DNA of 64,000 bases, from assembly GCF_009193185.1 (NCBI RefSeq), contig NZ_VUKF01000010.1:43066-107065 (forward strand), in the 5' to 3' direction. The position numbers and the translations under genes are program-made. The notes beneath the pieces are model-generated. The model did no database searches and was not told where the DNA came from. It worked only from the letters and a program-made list of their open reading frames with translations. This document shows, in pieces, positions 18,906-27,265 of this stretch. Source of the stretch: Georgenia thermotolerans. GTDB lineage: Bacteria > Actinomycetota > Actinomycetes > Actinomycetales > Actinomycetaceae. Position 1 is the first letter of the stretch. Every line of letters begins with the position of its first letter.

Positions 18906-19894
18906 CCCAGTCCGCCGTGCTGCCCGAGTCAGCGGTCGAGGCGGAGGCGCGCGTCGCCCGCCGCCCGTGGCAGCGCTGGGCGCTGCTCGCCGTCGGCCTC
19001 GCCGTCGCCCTCACCCTGCCGTGGGTGATCTACCCGCCGGTGGCGATGGACATCGCCTGCTGGGCGCTGTTCGCCGTCGCCCTGGACATCCTGCTCGGCT
19101 ACGGCGGGCTGCTCTCCTTCGGCCACGCCGCCTTCTGGGGCGGGTCCGCCTACGTCACCGGGCTCGTCGCGCTCAAGGTGGGCGTCCCCTTCCCGCTGGC
19201 GGTGCTCGCCGGCGCGCTCGCGGCCATGGCGCTCGCCCTGCCCGTGGGCTACCTGTCGGTGCGCCGGTCGGGGATCTACTTCGCCATGGTCACGCTGGCC
19301 TTCGCGCAGATGGTCTACTTCCTGGCCAACAAGCGCGGCGACATCACCGGCGGGGAGAACGGGCTGCAGTCGGTGCCCACGTCGTTCTTCGGGATCGAGG
19401 CCGTGGAGACCGACTCGTTCTACTTCTACTACGCGGCGCTGCCGATCATCGTGGCGGGGCTGTGGTTCGCCTGGCGGGTCGTGCACTCGCCCTTCGGCCG
19501 GGTGCTCGTCTCCATCCGCGACAACGCCCCCCGCGCCCGGGCCCTGGGCTACGACGTCGACAAGTACAAGGTCGCCGCGTTCGTCATCTCCGCCGGGCTG
19601 GCCGGCCTGGCGGGCGGGCTGTACGCCATCAGCCACGGGTTCGTCTCCCTGCAGGAGGTCAACTGGACCACCTCGGGGAAGGTCGTGCTCATCACCGTCC
19701 TGGGCGGGATCGGCACGCTGTGGGGCGGCGTCGTCGGCGCGGCGATCATCATCACCCTCGAGGACCAGCTCGCCTCGTCCGGGTTCGAGGGGATCGGCAT
19801 CATCACCGGCGCCGTGTTCGTCGTCGTCGTGCTGCTCTTCCGCCGCGGGGTGTGGGGCACCGCGCGGCACCTGCTGGCGCGCAAGCGGCAGTAG
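18902..19894 (+). CDS. livM: ABC importer permease, LivM type
   Basis: A 330-aa partner permease of LivH. The first 20 or so residues are cytoplasmic, then come about nine hydrophobic segments. Family motifs are LLGYGGLLSFGHAAF, TGGENGLQSVP and the cytoplasmic loop SIRDNAPRARALGYDVDKYK, which contacts the ATPase. It ends the operon and is followed by a strong hairpin. It faces the GAF/PucR regulator gene (minus strand), which could control it; that is inference. Confidence 0.92.
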   Translation: MTQSAVLPESAVEAEARVARRPWQRWALLAVGLAVALTLPWVIYPPVAMDIACWALFAVALDILLGYGGLLSFGHAAFWGGSAYVTGLVALKVGVPFPLAVLAGALAAMALALPVGYLSVRRSGIYFAMVTLAFAQMVYFLANKRGDITGGENGLQSVPTSFFGIEAVETDSFYFYYAALPIIVAGLWFAWRVVHSPFGRVLVSIRDNAPRARALGYDVDKYKVAAFVISAGLAGLAGGLYAISHGFVSLQEVNWTTSGKVVLITVLGGIGTLWGGVVGAAIIITLEDQLASSGFEGIGIITGAVFVVVVLLFRRGVWGTARHLLARKRQ

Positions 19895-19955
19895 CGGGGG
19901 AGCTGGTGCGTCGGCGTCGGCGTCGGCGTCGGCCGGGGTAGGGGAAAGTGGGGGA

Positions 19956-19987
19956 GCGGGCCCGGGACCGAGAGGTCCCGGGCCCGC
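19956..19987. terminator. Bidirectional terminator hairpin (14-bp stem, GAGA loop)
   Basis: Perfect 14-bp stem (19956-19969 with 19974-19987) closed by a GAGA tetraloop. It lies between convergent livM and the GAF regulator. A short GTCGGC hexamer repeat (about four copies from 19908) precedes it. Confidence 0.85.
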
Positions 19988-20014
19988 GCGCGTGGTGCCG
20001 TGGGCGCGAGGATC

Positions 20015-20046
20015 GGTAGCGCTCGCGGGGATGGGTAGCGCTCGCG
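20015..20046. repeat. 13-bp direct repeat GGTAGCGCTCGCG, two copies 19 bp apart
   Basis: Copies at 20015-20027 and 20034-20046, just past the stop codon of the GAF regulator. The 19-bp period equals that of the GACGTC repeat family although the sequence differs. Confidence 0.8.
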
Positions 20047-20051
20047 CGACG

Positions 20052-21926
20052 TCAGGGGCGCAGCAGGCCCGCCAGCCGCAGCGCCAGCTGCACCTCGAGG
20101 AGGCGCTCGGGCCCGTTCCACCCGGCGCCGAGGAGCTGGGTGACCCGGTCGAGGCGCTGGGTCACGGTGTTGGCGTGGACGTGCAGGGCCGCGCCCGTGC
20201 GGCTGAGGTTCGAGCCCTGGGCGAAGTAGGTCTGCAGGGTGCGCACCAGCGCGGTGCCGCGCTCGGCGTCGTAGTCGAGCACCGGCCCCAGCACCGAGCG
20301 CACGTAGGCCCCGACGTCGCGGCGCTCGCCGAGCAGCAGCCCGACGAAGCCGAGATCGCCGGCCTCGGCCACGTCGCCGGTGCGCCCCAGCGCCAGCAGC
20401 GTGGCCAGGCACCGGGCCGCCTCGGCGTGCGCGGCGGTGATGGCGGTGGTGCCCACGGCCGGGCCGGCGGCGCCGGCGGTGAGCCGGCGCCCGACGGCGT
20501 GCCCGACCTCCTCCCCGGCCAGCCGGGCGGCGGCGCGCGGCTCCAGCCCGGGCAGGACGAGCACGAGCCGGCCCTGGTGGACGGCCGAGAGCCCGTGGTG
20601 GCGCGAGGCGAGGAACTCGGCCGCCTGCGCCGCCCGGGTGCGGTCCCCGGCGAGCTCGGCGACGACGACGGCGTGCGGGGCGTCGAGGTCCGCGCCGACG
20701 AGGCGGGCCCGCTCGCGCAGCACCTTGGGGTCGCGCTCGTCCTCGGCGAGGACGTCGAGGAGCAGCTCGCCGCGCAGCCGGCCCTCCGTCTCGGCGAGGC
20801 TGCGCCGGAAGAGCAGCAGCAGGGCGGTGACGAGGGCCGCGCGCTCGAGGATGCGCCGGTCGGCCTCGTCGAGGGGCTCCTCGCGGCGCAGCACCAGGGT
20901 GCCGAGGTGGTCCGCGCCGGCGGCCACGGGCGCGGCGCACAGGCCGGGGGCCAGGGTGGTCCGGCTGGTGGGGGAGATGCCGGCGAGCAGCGCCGCCTCG
21001 CCGTCCGGCTCCGGGGCGCCGGGATCGGTGCAGGCCAGCACGTGCCCGGCGGGGTCGACCATGCGGACCTCGCCGCCGAGGACGGCGCGCAGCTCGCGGG
21101 CGACGTCGTCGACGTCGCCGCCCTGGAGGACCAGCGCGGTGAGGCGGTCGTGGGCGTCGGCGGCCCGCTCCACGCTGAGGGTGCGCGCCTGGAGCAGCTC
21201 GCCGGCCACGCGCAGGTCGTGCAGCGCCTGCTGGGTCTCGGCGAGCAGGCGGGCGTTGTCGATGGCGATGGCCGCGTGGGCGGCGAAGGAGACGAGCAGG
21301 GCGATGTCGTCGCGGCCGAACGGACGCACGGTGCGGTTGGCGGCGTAGAGGACGCCGATGACCCGCCGGCCCAGCAGCAGCGGCACCCCGACGATGGAGG
21401 TCAGGCCCTCGTCGGCGACCGCGTCGTCGATGCCGCTGGTGTGGTCGAACCGGGCGTCCTCGAAGTAGCTCGCGGTGGCGTAGGGGGTCGCGGTCTGGGC
21501 CACCAGGCCGCCCAGGCCGGCGCCGAGCGGCAGGCGCACCGCGCGGAAGAGAGCCGACGTCGCGCCGTCGGTCACCCGCATGTAGGTGTCCCCGGCCTCC
21601 TCGTCGTTGAGGGAGAGGTAGGCGACGTCGCTGTGCAGCAGCAGCCGCACCCGGTGCACGATCGCCTCGAGCACCTCGTCGACGTCGCTGAGGGCGGCCA
21701 GCGCGGCGGCCGTCTCGTACAGCGCGGCCAGCTCGCTCTCGCGGCGTCGGCGGCTCTCGAGCACCCCGCGCACCTGCAGCGCGAGCACCTTGGCCCGCTC
21801 GACCTCGGCGAGGGTCGCGGGGTCGGCGCCCGCCGCGCGCGCCGCCAGCACCGGCCCCTCGAACTCGACCGGGGCGGCGTCGCGCGCCAACAGCTCGAGG
21901 TACTCCAGTGTGGCCACGGGCCACAT
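20052..21926 (-). CDS. GAF-domain transcriptional regulator with PucR/CdaR-type C-terminal HTH
   Basis: A 624-aa regulator. After a short helical N-terminus, a GAF domain spans roughly residues 70-240 (LLHSDVAYLSLND, GVPLLLGRRVIGVLYAANR). A central region resembling PucR/CdaR proteins follows, then a C-terminal helix-turn-helix (TLQTYFAQGSNLSRTGAALHVHANTVTQRLDR). The GAF domain should bind a small metabolite. The gene lies directly downstream of 3-hydroxybutyrate dehydrogenase on the same strand, so it probably controls that gene. I use ATG 21926. The frame is open back to an ATG at 22130 adjoining the bdhA stop, but that extension is low-complexity Pro/Arg and contains a tandem repeat. GGCCACA half-sites surround the chosen start and may be its own operator. 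Confidence 0.85.
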   Translation of the reverse strand: MWPVATLEYLELLARDAAPVEFEGPVLAARAAGADPATLAEVERAKVLALQVRGVLESRRRRESELAALYETAAALAALSDVDEVLEAIVHRVRLLLHSDVAYLSLNDEEAGDTYMRVTDGATSALFRAVRLPLGAGLGGLVAQTATPYATASYFEDARFDHTSGIDDAVADEGLTSIVGVPLLLGRRVIGVLYAANRTVRPFGRDDIALLVSFAAHAAIAIDNARLLAETQQALHDLRVAGELLQARTLSVERAADAHDRLTALVLQGGDVDDVARELRAVLGGEVRMVDPAGHVLACTDPGAPEPDGEAALLAGISPTSRTTLAPGLCAAPVAAGADHLGTLVLRREEPLDEADRRILERAALVTALLLLFRRSLAETEGRLRGELLLDVLAEDERDPKVLRERARLVGADLDAPHAVVVAELAGDRTRAAQAAEFLASRHHGLSAVHQGRLVLVLPGLEPRAAARLAGEEVGHAVGRRLTAGAAGPAVGTTAITAAHAEAARCLATLLALGRTGDVAEAGDLGFVGLLLGERRDVGAYVRSVLGPVLDYDAERGTALVRTLQTYFAQGSNLSRTGAALHVHANTVTQRLDRVTQLLGAGWNGPERLLEVQLALRLAGLLRP

Positions 21927-21933
21927 TGTGGCC
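21909..21933. promoter_or_regulatory. Triple GGCCACA half-site array at the start of the GAF regulator gene
   Basis: Three alternating half-sites: TGTGGCC (21909-21915), GGCCACA (21919-21925), TGTGGCC (21927-21933). The last two form a perfect 15-bp palindrome centred on the start codon. The same half-sites occur upstream of bdhA. Possible autoregulatory operator. Confidence 0.5.
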
Positions 21934-22046
21934 GAACCCGGCGTGGAACGGGCGCGGCTGGTGGGCAGCGGCGCGCCGCGCGCCCCGGCCCGCGGCGGGC
22001 GGGGCGAGGGCAGCGGCCCCGGGCGGGGGCCGTCGGGCCGTCGTCC

Positions 22047-22094
22047 GGCGTCGTCCCCGTGCCGGCGGCCGGCGTCGTCCGCGTGCCGCCGGCC
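22047..22094. repeat. 24-bp tandem duplication between bdhA and the GAF regulator
   Basis: Two adjacent 24-bp copies (22047-22070, 22071-22094) differ at two positions. They lie in the 204-bp gap, which otherwise shows no gene I can support. Confidence 0.8.
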
Positions 22095-22130
22095 GGCCCC
22101 GCCCCCGGCCGGCGCGCTGCCCGGTGCCAT

Positions 22131-22892
22131 CTAGTGTGCCGACCAGCCGCCGTCGAGCACGAGGTTGGTGCCGGTGACGAACGCCGCGTCGGGCGAGCAC
22201 AGGTAGGCGACGGCGGCGGCCACCTCCTCCGGCTCCAGCAGGCGCTTGATCGCGGACTTCTGCAGCATGACCGTGCTGAGCACCTCCTCCTCGGAGATGC
22301 CGTGGACCCGGGCCTGGTCGCTGACCTGCTGCTCGACCAGCGGGGTGCGCACGTACCCGGGGTTGACGCAGTTGCTCGTCACCCCGTGCGGCGCGCCCTC
22401 GAGGGAGAGGACCTTGGACAGGCCCTCCAGCCCGTGCTTGGCGGAGACGTAGGCCGACTTGAAGGCGCTGGCGCGCAGCCCGTGGGCGCTGGAGATGTGC
22501 ACGAGGCGGCCCCAGCCGCGCTCGTACATGTGGGGGAGGGCCGCCCGGGTGAGGAGGAAGGGCGCCTCCAGCATGAGCCGGAGGATGAAGGCGAAGCGCT
22601 CGGGCGGGAACTCGTGCACCGGGGCGACGTGCTGGACCCCCGCGTTGTTGACGAGGATGTCCGCCTCCAGGCGCAGGTCCGCCAGGTCCTCCGTCCGGGC
22701 CAGGTCCACCGCCCACGGCTCCCCGCCGATCTCCTCGGCCAGCGCCCGCGCCCCCGCCGCGTCGCGGTCGCACACCACGACCTGGGCCCCGGCCGCGGCG
22801 AGGCGGCGGGCGACGGCGGCGCCGATCCCGCTCGCGCCACCAGTGACCACTGCCCGCCTGCCCTGCAGGTCGACACCATTGTCCTGAATCAT
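22131..22892 (-). CDS. bdhA: D-3-hydroxybutyrate dehydrogenase (SDR family)
   Basis: A short-chain dehydrogenase of 253 aa interconverting 3-hydroxybutyrate and acetoacetate with NAD(H). Motifs: cofactor site TGGASGIG, NNAG in LVNNAGVQHVAPV, catalytic Ser in HISSAHG, and YVSAKHG (YxxxK). The stretches VNNAGVQHVAPVHEFP and GYVRTPLVEQQV are characteristic of BDH rather than generic SDRs. The start is ATG 22892. A TAGGTT -10 box at 22899-22904 lies 6 nt upstream, so the mRNA may be leaderless. Adjacent to a GAF/PucR regulator. Likely role: use of 3-hydroxybutyrate or mobilised PHB as a carbon source. Confidence 0.9.
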   Translation of the reverse strand: MIQDNGVDLQGRRAVVTGGASGIGAAVARRLAAAGAQVVVCDRDAAGARALAEEIGGEPWAVDLARTEDLADLRLEADILVNNAGVQHVAPVHEFPPERFAFILRLMLEAPFLLTRAALPHMYERGWGRLVHISSAHGLRASAFKSAYVSAKHGLEGLSKVLSLEGAPHGVTSNCVNPGYVRTPLVEQQVSDQARVHGISEEEVLSTVMLQKSAIKRLLEPEEVAAAVAYLCSPDAAFVTGTNLVLDGGWSAH

Positions 22893-22935
22893 GGCGAAAA
22901 CCTACGGACGGGGCCGCGCCCGCTCGATGGTCCCG

Positions 22936-22967
22936 GGCCACATAGTTCAGCACCCGGGAGTGTGGCC
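22936..22967. promoter_or_regulatory. Paired GGCCACA / TGTGGCC half-sites upstream of bdhA
   Basis: GGCCACA (22936-22942) and TGTGGCC (22961-22967) in inverted orientation, 18 bp apart, within the 121-bp gap between divergent bdhA and the GDPD gene. A second nested inverted pair, TCCCGGG (22931-22937) and CCCGGGA (22953-22959), overlaps it. Candidate operator of the GAF regulator. Confidence 0.45.
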
Positions 22968-23013
22968 GTCCCAATGCCGCCCGGGCCGGCCCGCAATGGA
23001 GGAAGATAGAACC

Positions 23014-23766
23014 GTGAGTTGCAGGTATCTCGAGGGCCCCGGCCCCATCGCTTTCGCCCATCGCGGCGGCGCCCGCGAGGTCCCGGAGAACTCCCGGGCG
23101 GCGGTGGAGCACACCCTCGCGCTGGGCCTCGGGTACCTCGAGACGGACGTGCGCGCGAGCGCCGACGGCGTCGCCGTCCTGAGCCACGACCCCACCGTGG
23201 ACCGCACCACCGACGGCACCGGCCGGGTCGACGAGCTGACGTGGGCCCGGCTGGCCGAGCTGCGCGACGCCTCGGGGGAGCGCCCCCTGCGCCTGGACGA
23301 GCTGCTCGGCGACTACCCGACGCTGCGCGTGAACATCGACGCCAAGGACGACCGCGTGGTCGACCCGCTGGTGGCCGCGATCGAGCGCACCGGCGCCCAG
23401 GACCGGGTCGGGCTGGCCTCCTTCTCCGACGCCCGCCTCGCCCGGCTCGGAGCCCGGCTGCCCGGGGTGGCCAGGAGTCTCGGCCGGCGCGGCGTCGGCC
23501 GGCTCCTCGCCGCGGCCCGGGTGGGCCGGCTGGCGCCCGTCCCGCCCGCCGCCTGCGTCCAGGTGCCGCCGAGCTACCGAGGCGTGCCCGTCGTCACGCC
23601 CCGCTTCGTCCAGGCGGCCCACCGCCGCGGCCTGGCGGTGCACGTGTGGACCGTCGACGAGCCCGCCGAGATGGTCCGCCTCCTCGACCTGGGCGTGGAC
23701 GGCCTCATCACCGACCGGCCCCGCGTGCTGCGCGACGTCCTCGACGGGCGCGGCGCATGGCACTGA
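23014..23766 (+). CDS. Glycerophosphodiester phosphodiesterase family protein
   Basis: A 250-aa TIM-barrel enzyme expected to hydrolyse glycerophosphodiesters to glycerol-3-phosphate and an alcohol. Motifs: FAHRGGAREVPENS (catalytic His and Glu), YLETDVRASADG (metal-binding ExD), LSHDPTVDRTTDGTG (second catalytic His) and VHVWTVDEP near the C-terminus. There is no signal peptide, so it is cytoplasmic. The start is GTG 23014, with GGAGGAAG about 8-11 nt upstream; an in-frame ATG at 22996 lies before that RBS and is less likely. Confidence 0.9.
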   Translation: MSCRYLEGPGPIAFAHRGGAREVPENSRAAVEHTLALGLGYLETDVRASADGVAVLSHDPTVDRTTDGTGRVDELTWARLAELRDASGERPLRLDELLGDYPTLRVNIDAKDDRVVDPLVAAIERTGAQDRVGLASFSDARLARLGARLPGVARSLGRRGVGRLLAAARVGRLAPVPPAACVQVPPSYRGVPVVTPRFVQAAHRRGLAVHVWTVDEPAEMVRLLDLGVDGLITDRPRVLRDVLDGRGAWH

Positions 23767-23837
23767 CCGGGGCGGACACGACCGCCCGATATGCTCCGGC
23801 GGACACCCTCCCCCAAAACTGGCGGCAGAATACTGAC

Positions 23838-24431
23838 ATGACACTGGACGACAGGCGTATGGACCCCCGGACCCGGCGGACGCTCGCCGCGTTGCGCCAT
23901 GCGCTGGCGACGCTGCTCGAGGAGGAGCCGCTGAGCCAGATCACCGTCTCCCAGCTGTGCCGCGTGGCCGGCATCCACCGCACCACGTTCTACAAGCACT
24001 TCGAGACCGTCGCGGACCTCGCCGCCACCGTCGTCCAGGACCTCGGCCGCCGCGTGGTGGGCCCGCGCCGGTCCGACGACGGCGCGCTGACTTACCGCGA
24101 CTGGCTCGAGGCCGTGCTCGAGCACGTCGCGGACAACCGGCGCCTCTACGCCCGCCTCGTCGGCAGCGGCGGTGACGCGGCGCTCATGCGCGCCGTGGCG
24201 TGGCAGTTCCGGCTCCGCACCGACCGGTTCCTGCGTGACGCCGGGGCGGCCGCGGAGGTCGACGTGCCCGAGCTGTCCCGGGTGCTCGGCTACGGGTTCT
24301 ACGGCGTCGTCGAGGCGCTGCTCGAGCACGACGACCCGGTCGACGTCGAGGCCGGCGTCGCCCGCTTCCTCGCCACCGTGCCGGCACCGGTGGCCCGGGC
24401 GCTGGACGCCGGGGAGCGGCTGGGAGCCTGA
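23838..24431 (+). CDS. TetR/AcrR-family transcriptional regulator
   Basis: A 197-aa regulator. The N-terminal HTH reads TRRTLAALRHALATLLEEEPLSQITVSQLCRVAGIHRTTFYKHF in the typical TetR pattern (key parts ITVSQLCRVAGI and TTFYKHF); the remainder is an all-helical ligand/dimer domain. No Shine-Dalgarno precedes ATG 23838, but CAGAAT (23826-23831) lies 6 nt upstream, consistent with a leaderless mRNA. An internal ATG at codon 8 is an alternative. The target is unknown; the neighbouring GDPD gene is on the same strand 71 bp upstream. Confidence 0.85.
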   Translation: MTLDDRRMDPRTRRTLAALRHALATLLEEEPLSQITVSQLCRVAGIHRTTFYKHFETVADLAATVVQDLGRRVVGPRRSDDGALTYRDWLEAVLEHVADNRRLYARLVGSGGDAALMRAVAWQFRLRTDRFLRDAGAAAEVDVPELSRVLGYGFYGVVEALLEHDDPVDVEAGVARFLATVPAPVARALDAGERLGA

Positions 24432-24564
24432 GCGCGCTGGCCCGGGCCAGCCGCCCGGGCCCACCGCAGCAGGTGGCCAGAAGCAGCCGGCGGCCGGTGC
24501 TGGCGCCATGGGAACAGACGCCGCCGGCGGGCGGCGCCAGAGAACCAGTTGCCACAGAAGCAGA

Positions 24565-24596
24565 AGAGCCCTCGTCCCGACCGGGACGAGGGCTCT
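24565..24596 (-). terminator. Terminator of tRNA-Arg
   Basis: Perfect 15-bp inverted repeat (arms 24565-24579 and 24582-24596) immediately downstream of the tRNA in its direction of transcription, followed by a T-rich TCTGCTTCTG. It may also stop TetR transcription from the other side. Confidence 0.88.
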
Positions 24597-24601
24597 GCTC
24601 G

Positions 24602-24674
24602 TGCCCCCTACTGGATTCGAACCAGCGACCTTCTGCTCCGGAGGCAGACGCTCTATCCACTGAGCTAAAGGGGC
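24602..24674 (-). tRNA. tRNA-Arg (anticodon CCG)
   Basis: A 73-nt cloverleaf on the minus strand. Acceptor stem GCCCCTT/AGGGGGC, D-arm GCTC...GAGC, anticodon stem TCTGC/GCAGA around loop CTCCGGA (anticodon CCG, reads CGG) and T-arm with TTCGAAT. The 3' CCA is not encoded. CGG is a heavily used Arg codon in this GC-rich genome. Confidence 0.97.
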
Positions 24675-24834
24675 GCGGCGTGATCGCGCTCTGCGATGTT
24701 ACCAGCCGCCGGGCGCGCGTTTCACATCCGCCCGGCGGGGCGACAGCGCCCGGCCCGGCGCCCTAGCCTGGGGCCGGACGCCTGCCGGGAGGCCGGCGCC
24801 GGTGCGCGCCCGGGCCGCGCGAGGAGGAGGAGCG

Positions 24835-25521
24835 ATGAGCCAGAATCCGCCGCAGGGCGCGGGCGGGCCGGACCCGAGCTCCCCGCTCACGCCGCCCCCC
24901 GGGCAGTCCGGCGTGCCGGTCACCGAGGGCGACAAGCCCCCGCGGCGGCGCGGCTGGGTGGTCCCCGTGGTGCTCATCGCCGTGGTCGTGATCTTCGCCG
25001 CACTCGCGGCCTATCTCTTCCTCCGGGACAGGGAGCAGCCTCCCCAGGCGACCCCCTCGGCCACCGCCACGCCGACCGCCAGCCCCACCCCCGACCAGCG
25101 CACCGTGAGCACCGACCCGCTCGAGCCGCGGCTGGACACCGCCGTGGCGAACACGAGCTACAAGCTCACCGCCGAGGGCTGGGCCGCCGACCCCGACGCC
25201 GTCGCCGCCGGCGCCCGCGAGGCCTTCAAGGGCACCTACTCCGACGGCGCCACCGACGTCGCCGTCACCGCCGCCGCCTTCGACACCATCCAGGGGCAGG
25301 ACACCTACAGCGAGCAGCTGGCCGGCAAGCTCGAGTCCGGCGGGGCGGCCCTGCAGGGCGAGGGGTCGGTGTACGCCAACAACACCGGCCACTACTGGTA
25401 CTTCGTGGAGGGCGACGGCAAGACCACCACGATCGTGTGGCGCACCGACGACGGCGTCGTGCTCACCCTCTCCGGGCCGGCCGACGCCGTGCAGAGCGTC
25501 TACCGCAACATGCTCATCTGA
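24835..25521 (+). CDS. Hypothetical single-pass membrane protein with Pro-rich N-terminus
   Basis: A 228-aa protein I do not recognise. A Pro/Gly-rich cytoplasmic N-terminus of about 45 residues ends in a basic patch (PPRRRGW). One TM helix follows (about 51-70, VVPVVLIAVVVIFAALAAYL), then a Thr/Pro/Ala linker and an extracellular domain of about 140 residues (SYKLTAEGWAADPDAVAAG ... TTTIVWRTDDGVVLTLSGPAD). The start ATG 24835 has GGAGGAGGAG upstream. A TAGCCT -10 candidate lies at 24764-24769. It stands alone before argS and resembles other actinobacterial secreted or anchored proteins of unknown role. Confidence 0.75.
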   Translation: MSQNPPQGAGGPDPSSPLTPPPGQSGVPVTEGDKPPRRRGWVVPVVLIAVVVIFAALAAYLFLRDREQPPQATPSATATPTASPTPDQRTVSTDPLEPRLDTAVANTSYKLTAEGWAADPDAVAAGAREAFKGTYSDGATDVAVTAAAFDTIQGQDTYSEQLAGKLESGGAALQGEGSVYANNTGHYWYFVEGDGKTTTIVWRTDDGVVLTLSGPADAVQSVYRNMLI

Positions 25522-25618
25522 CCGGGCGCCGCCCGCGGCCACGCGTGTGACCAGCGCCGCACCGGAGGCCCTCCGCGCGGTCCGCGTCGCCCCCTGGCCT
25601 GCGACTACCCTGTGCCAG

Positions 25619-27265
25619 GTGACCCCCGCTGAGCTCGCGTCCCAGATCCGTGCCGTCCTCGTGGACGCCGCCGCCGCCGGCGACGTCGCCCTCGCCGTCG
25701 AGGACGTCCCCGAGCCCAAGGTCGAGCGGCCCCGCCAGCGCGAGCACGGCGACTGGGCCACCAACATCGCCATGCAGCTGGCCAAGAAGGCCGGGACCAA
25801 CCCCCGCGCGCTCGCCGAGCTGCTCGCCGCGCGCCTGACCGGCTCCGACGGCATCGCCGCCGCCGAGGTCGCCGGGCCGGGCTTCCTCAACATCCGCCTC
25901 GAGGCCGGCGCCGCGGGCGACCTGGCCCGCGCCGTCGTCGAGGCCGGCAGCGCCTACGGGCGCAACGACGCCCTCGCCGGGCACGTCGTCAACCTCGAGT
26001 TCGTCTCGGCCAACCCCACCGGCCCGCTCCACATCGGCCACACCCGGTGGGCGGCCCTGGGCGACGACCTCGTGAGGCTGCTGCGCGCCTCGGGCGCCGC
26101 GGTCACCCCGGAGTACTACATCAACGACGCCGGGTCGCAGATGGACAAGTTCGGCGCCTCGATCCTCGCCCGGGCCACCGGCCAGGAGGTGCCCGAGGGC
26201 GGCTACCAGGGCGAGTACATCGCCGAGCTGGCCCAGCAGGTCCTCGCCCAGCACCCGGACCTGCCCGAGCTGCCCCCCGAGGAGGCGCTCGACGTCGCCC
26301 GTGAGGCCGGCTACCGCCTCCAGATGGCCGAGATCGAGCAGACCCTCGCCGACTTCAACGTCCACTTCGACGTCTACTTCTCCGAGCGTGCGCTGCACGA
26401 CGGCGGCGCCGTGGCCCAGGCGGTGGCCCGGCTGCGCGAGCAGGGCCACGTCTACGACGCCGACGGCGCCGTGTGGCTGCGCACCACCGACTTCGGCGAC
26501 GACAAGGACCGGGTGCTCATCCGCGCCGACGGCACCCCGACCTACTTCGCCGCCGACGCCGCCTACTACCTGTCGAAGAAGGACCGCGACTTCCCCGAGA
26601 AGATCTACCTCCTCGGCGCCGACCACCACGGGTACGTGGGCCGGCTCAAGGCCATCGTCGCCTGCGCCGGGGACGACCCCGAGCGCAACATCGAGATCCT
26701 CATCGGCCAGCTCGTCTCCGTGGCCGGGGTCCGCCAGTCCAAGCGGGCCGGCAACATCATCGAGCTGCGCGACCTCATCGACCGCATCGGCACCGACCCG
26801 GTGCGCTACACCCTCGCCCGCTACCCCGCGGACTCCCCGCTGACCCTGGACGCCGAGAAGCTGCGCGAGCACAACCTCGACAACCCCGTCTACTACGTCC
26901 AGTACGCCCACGCCCGCACCCGCAACGTCGCCCGCAACGCCGAGGCGCACGGCGTGACCCGCGACGACTTCGACCCCGCCGCGCTCGACCACCCCGCCGA
27001 CGGCGAGCTGCTCGGCGAGCTCAGCCGCTTCCCCGACGTCGTCGCCCGCGCCGCCCGGCTGCGCGAGCCGCACCGGGTGGCCCGCTACCTCGAGGAGCTC
27101 GCCGCGGCCTACCACACCTGGTACGGCCAGTGCCGCGTCACCCCCCGGGGGGAGGACCCGGTGGAGGCCTCCCACCGCGCCCGCCTCATGCTCAACGACG
27201 CCGTCACCCAGGTCATCGCCAACGGTCTCGACCTGCTCGGCGTCTCCGCCCCGGAGCGGATGTGA
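25619..27265 (+). CDS. argS: Arginyl-tRNA synthetase
   Basis: A class I aminoacyl-tRNA synthetase, 548 aa. The N-terminal Arg-S domain (about 1-90) recognises the tRNA D-loop, the catalytic domain carries NPTGPLHIGHTRWA (HIGH), and RQSKRAGN takes the place of KMSKS. The C-terminal DALR anticodon-binding domain includes YVQYAHARTRNVARN. The start is GTG 25619. TACCCT (25606-25611) ends 7 nt before it and there is no Shine-Dalgarno, so the mRNA is probably leaderless. The stop overlaps lysA (GTGA). argS-lysA-hom-thrC-thrB is a familiar actinobacterial order. Confidence 0.97.
   Translation: MTPAELASQIRAVLVDAAAAGDVALAVEDVPEPKVERPRQREHGDWATNIAMQLAKKAGTNPRALAELLAARLTGSDGIAAAEVAGPGFLNIRLEAGAAGDLARAVVEAGSAYGRNDALAGHVVNLEFVSANPTGPLHIGHTRWAALGDDLVRLLRASGAAVTPEYYINDAGSQMDKFGASILARATGQEVPEGGYQGEYIAELAQQVLAQHPDLPELPPEEALDVAREAGYRLQMAEIEQTLADFNVHFDVYFSERALHDGGAVAQAVARLREQGHVYDADGAVWLRTTDFGDDKDRVLIRADGTPTYFAADAAYYLSKKDRDFPEKIYLLGADHHGYVGRLKAIVACAGDDPERNIEILIGQLVSVAGVRQSKRAGNIIELRDLIDRIGTDPVRYTLARYPADSPLTLDAEKLREHNLDNPVYYVQYAHARTRNVARNAEAHGVTRDDFDPAALDHPADGELLGELSRFPDVVARAARLREPHRVARYLEELAAAYHTWYGQCRVTPRGEDPVEASHRARLMLNDAVTQVIANGLDLLGVSAPERM

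Noticed and set aside
19906..19935. GTCGGC hexamer run as a phase-variation tract
   Set aside because: It lies between convergent genes, outside any promoter or coding frame, and has only about four copies.
21927..22130. N-terminal extension of the GAF regulator starting right after the bdhA stop
   Set aside because: The extension is low-complexity Pro/Arg with a tandem repeat. Kept as an alternative because TAG-ATG adjacency would allow coupling.
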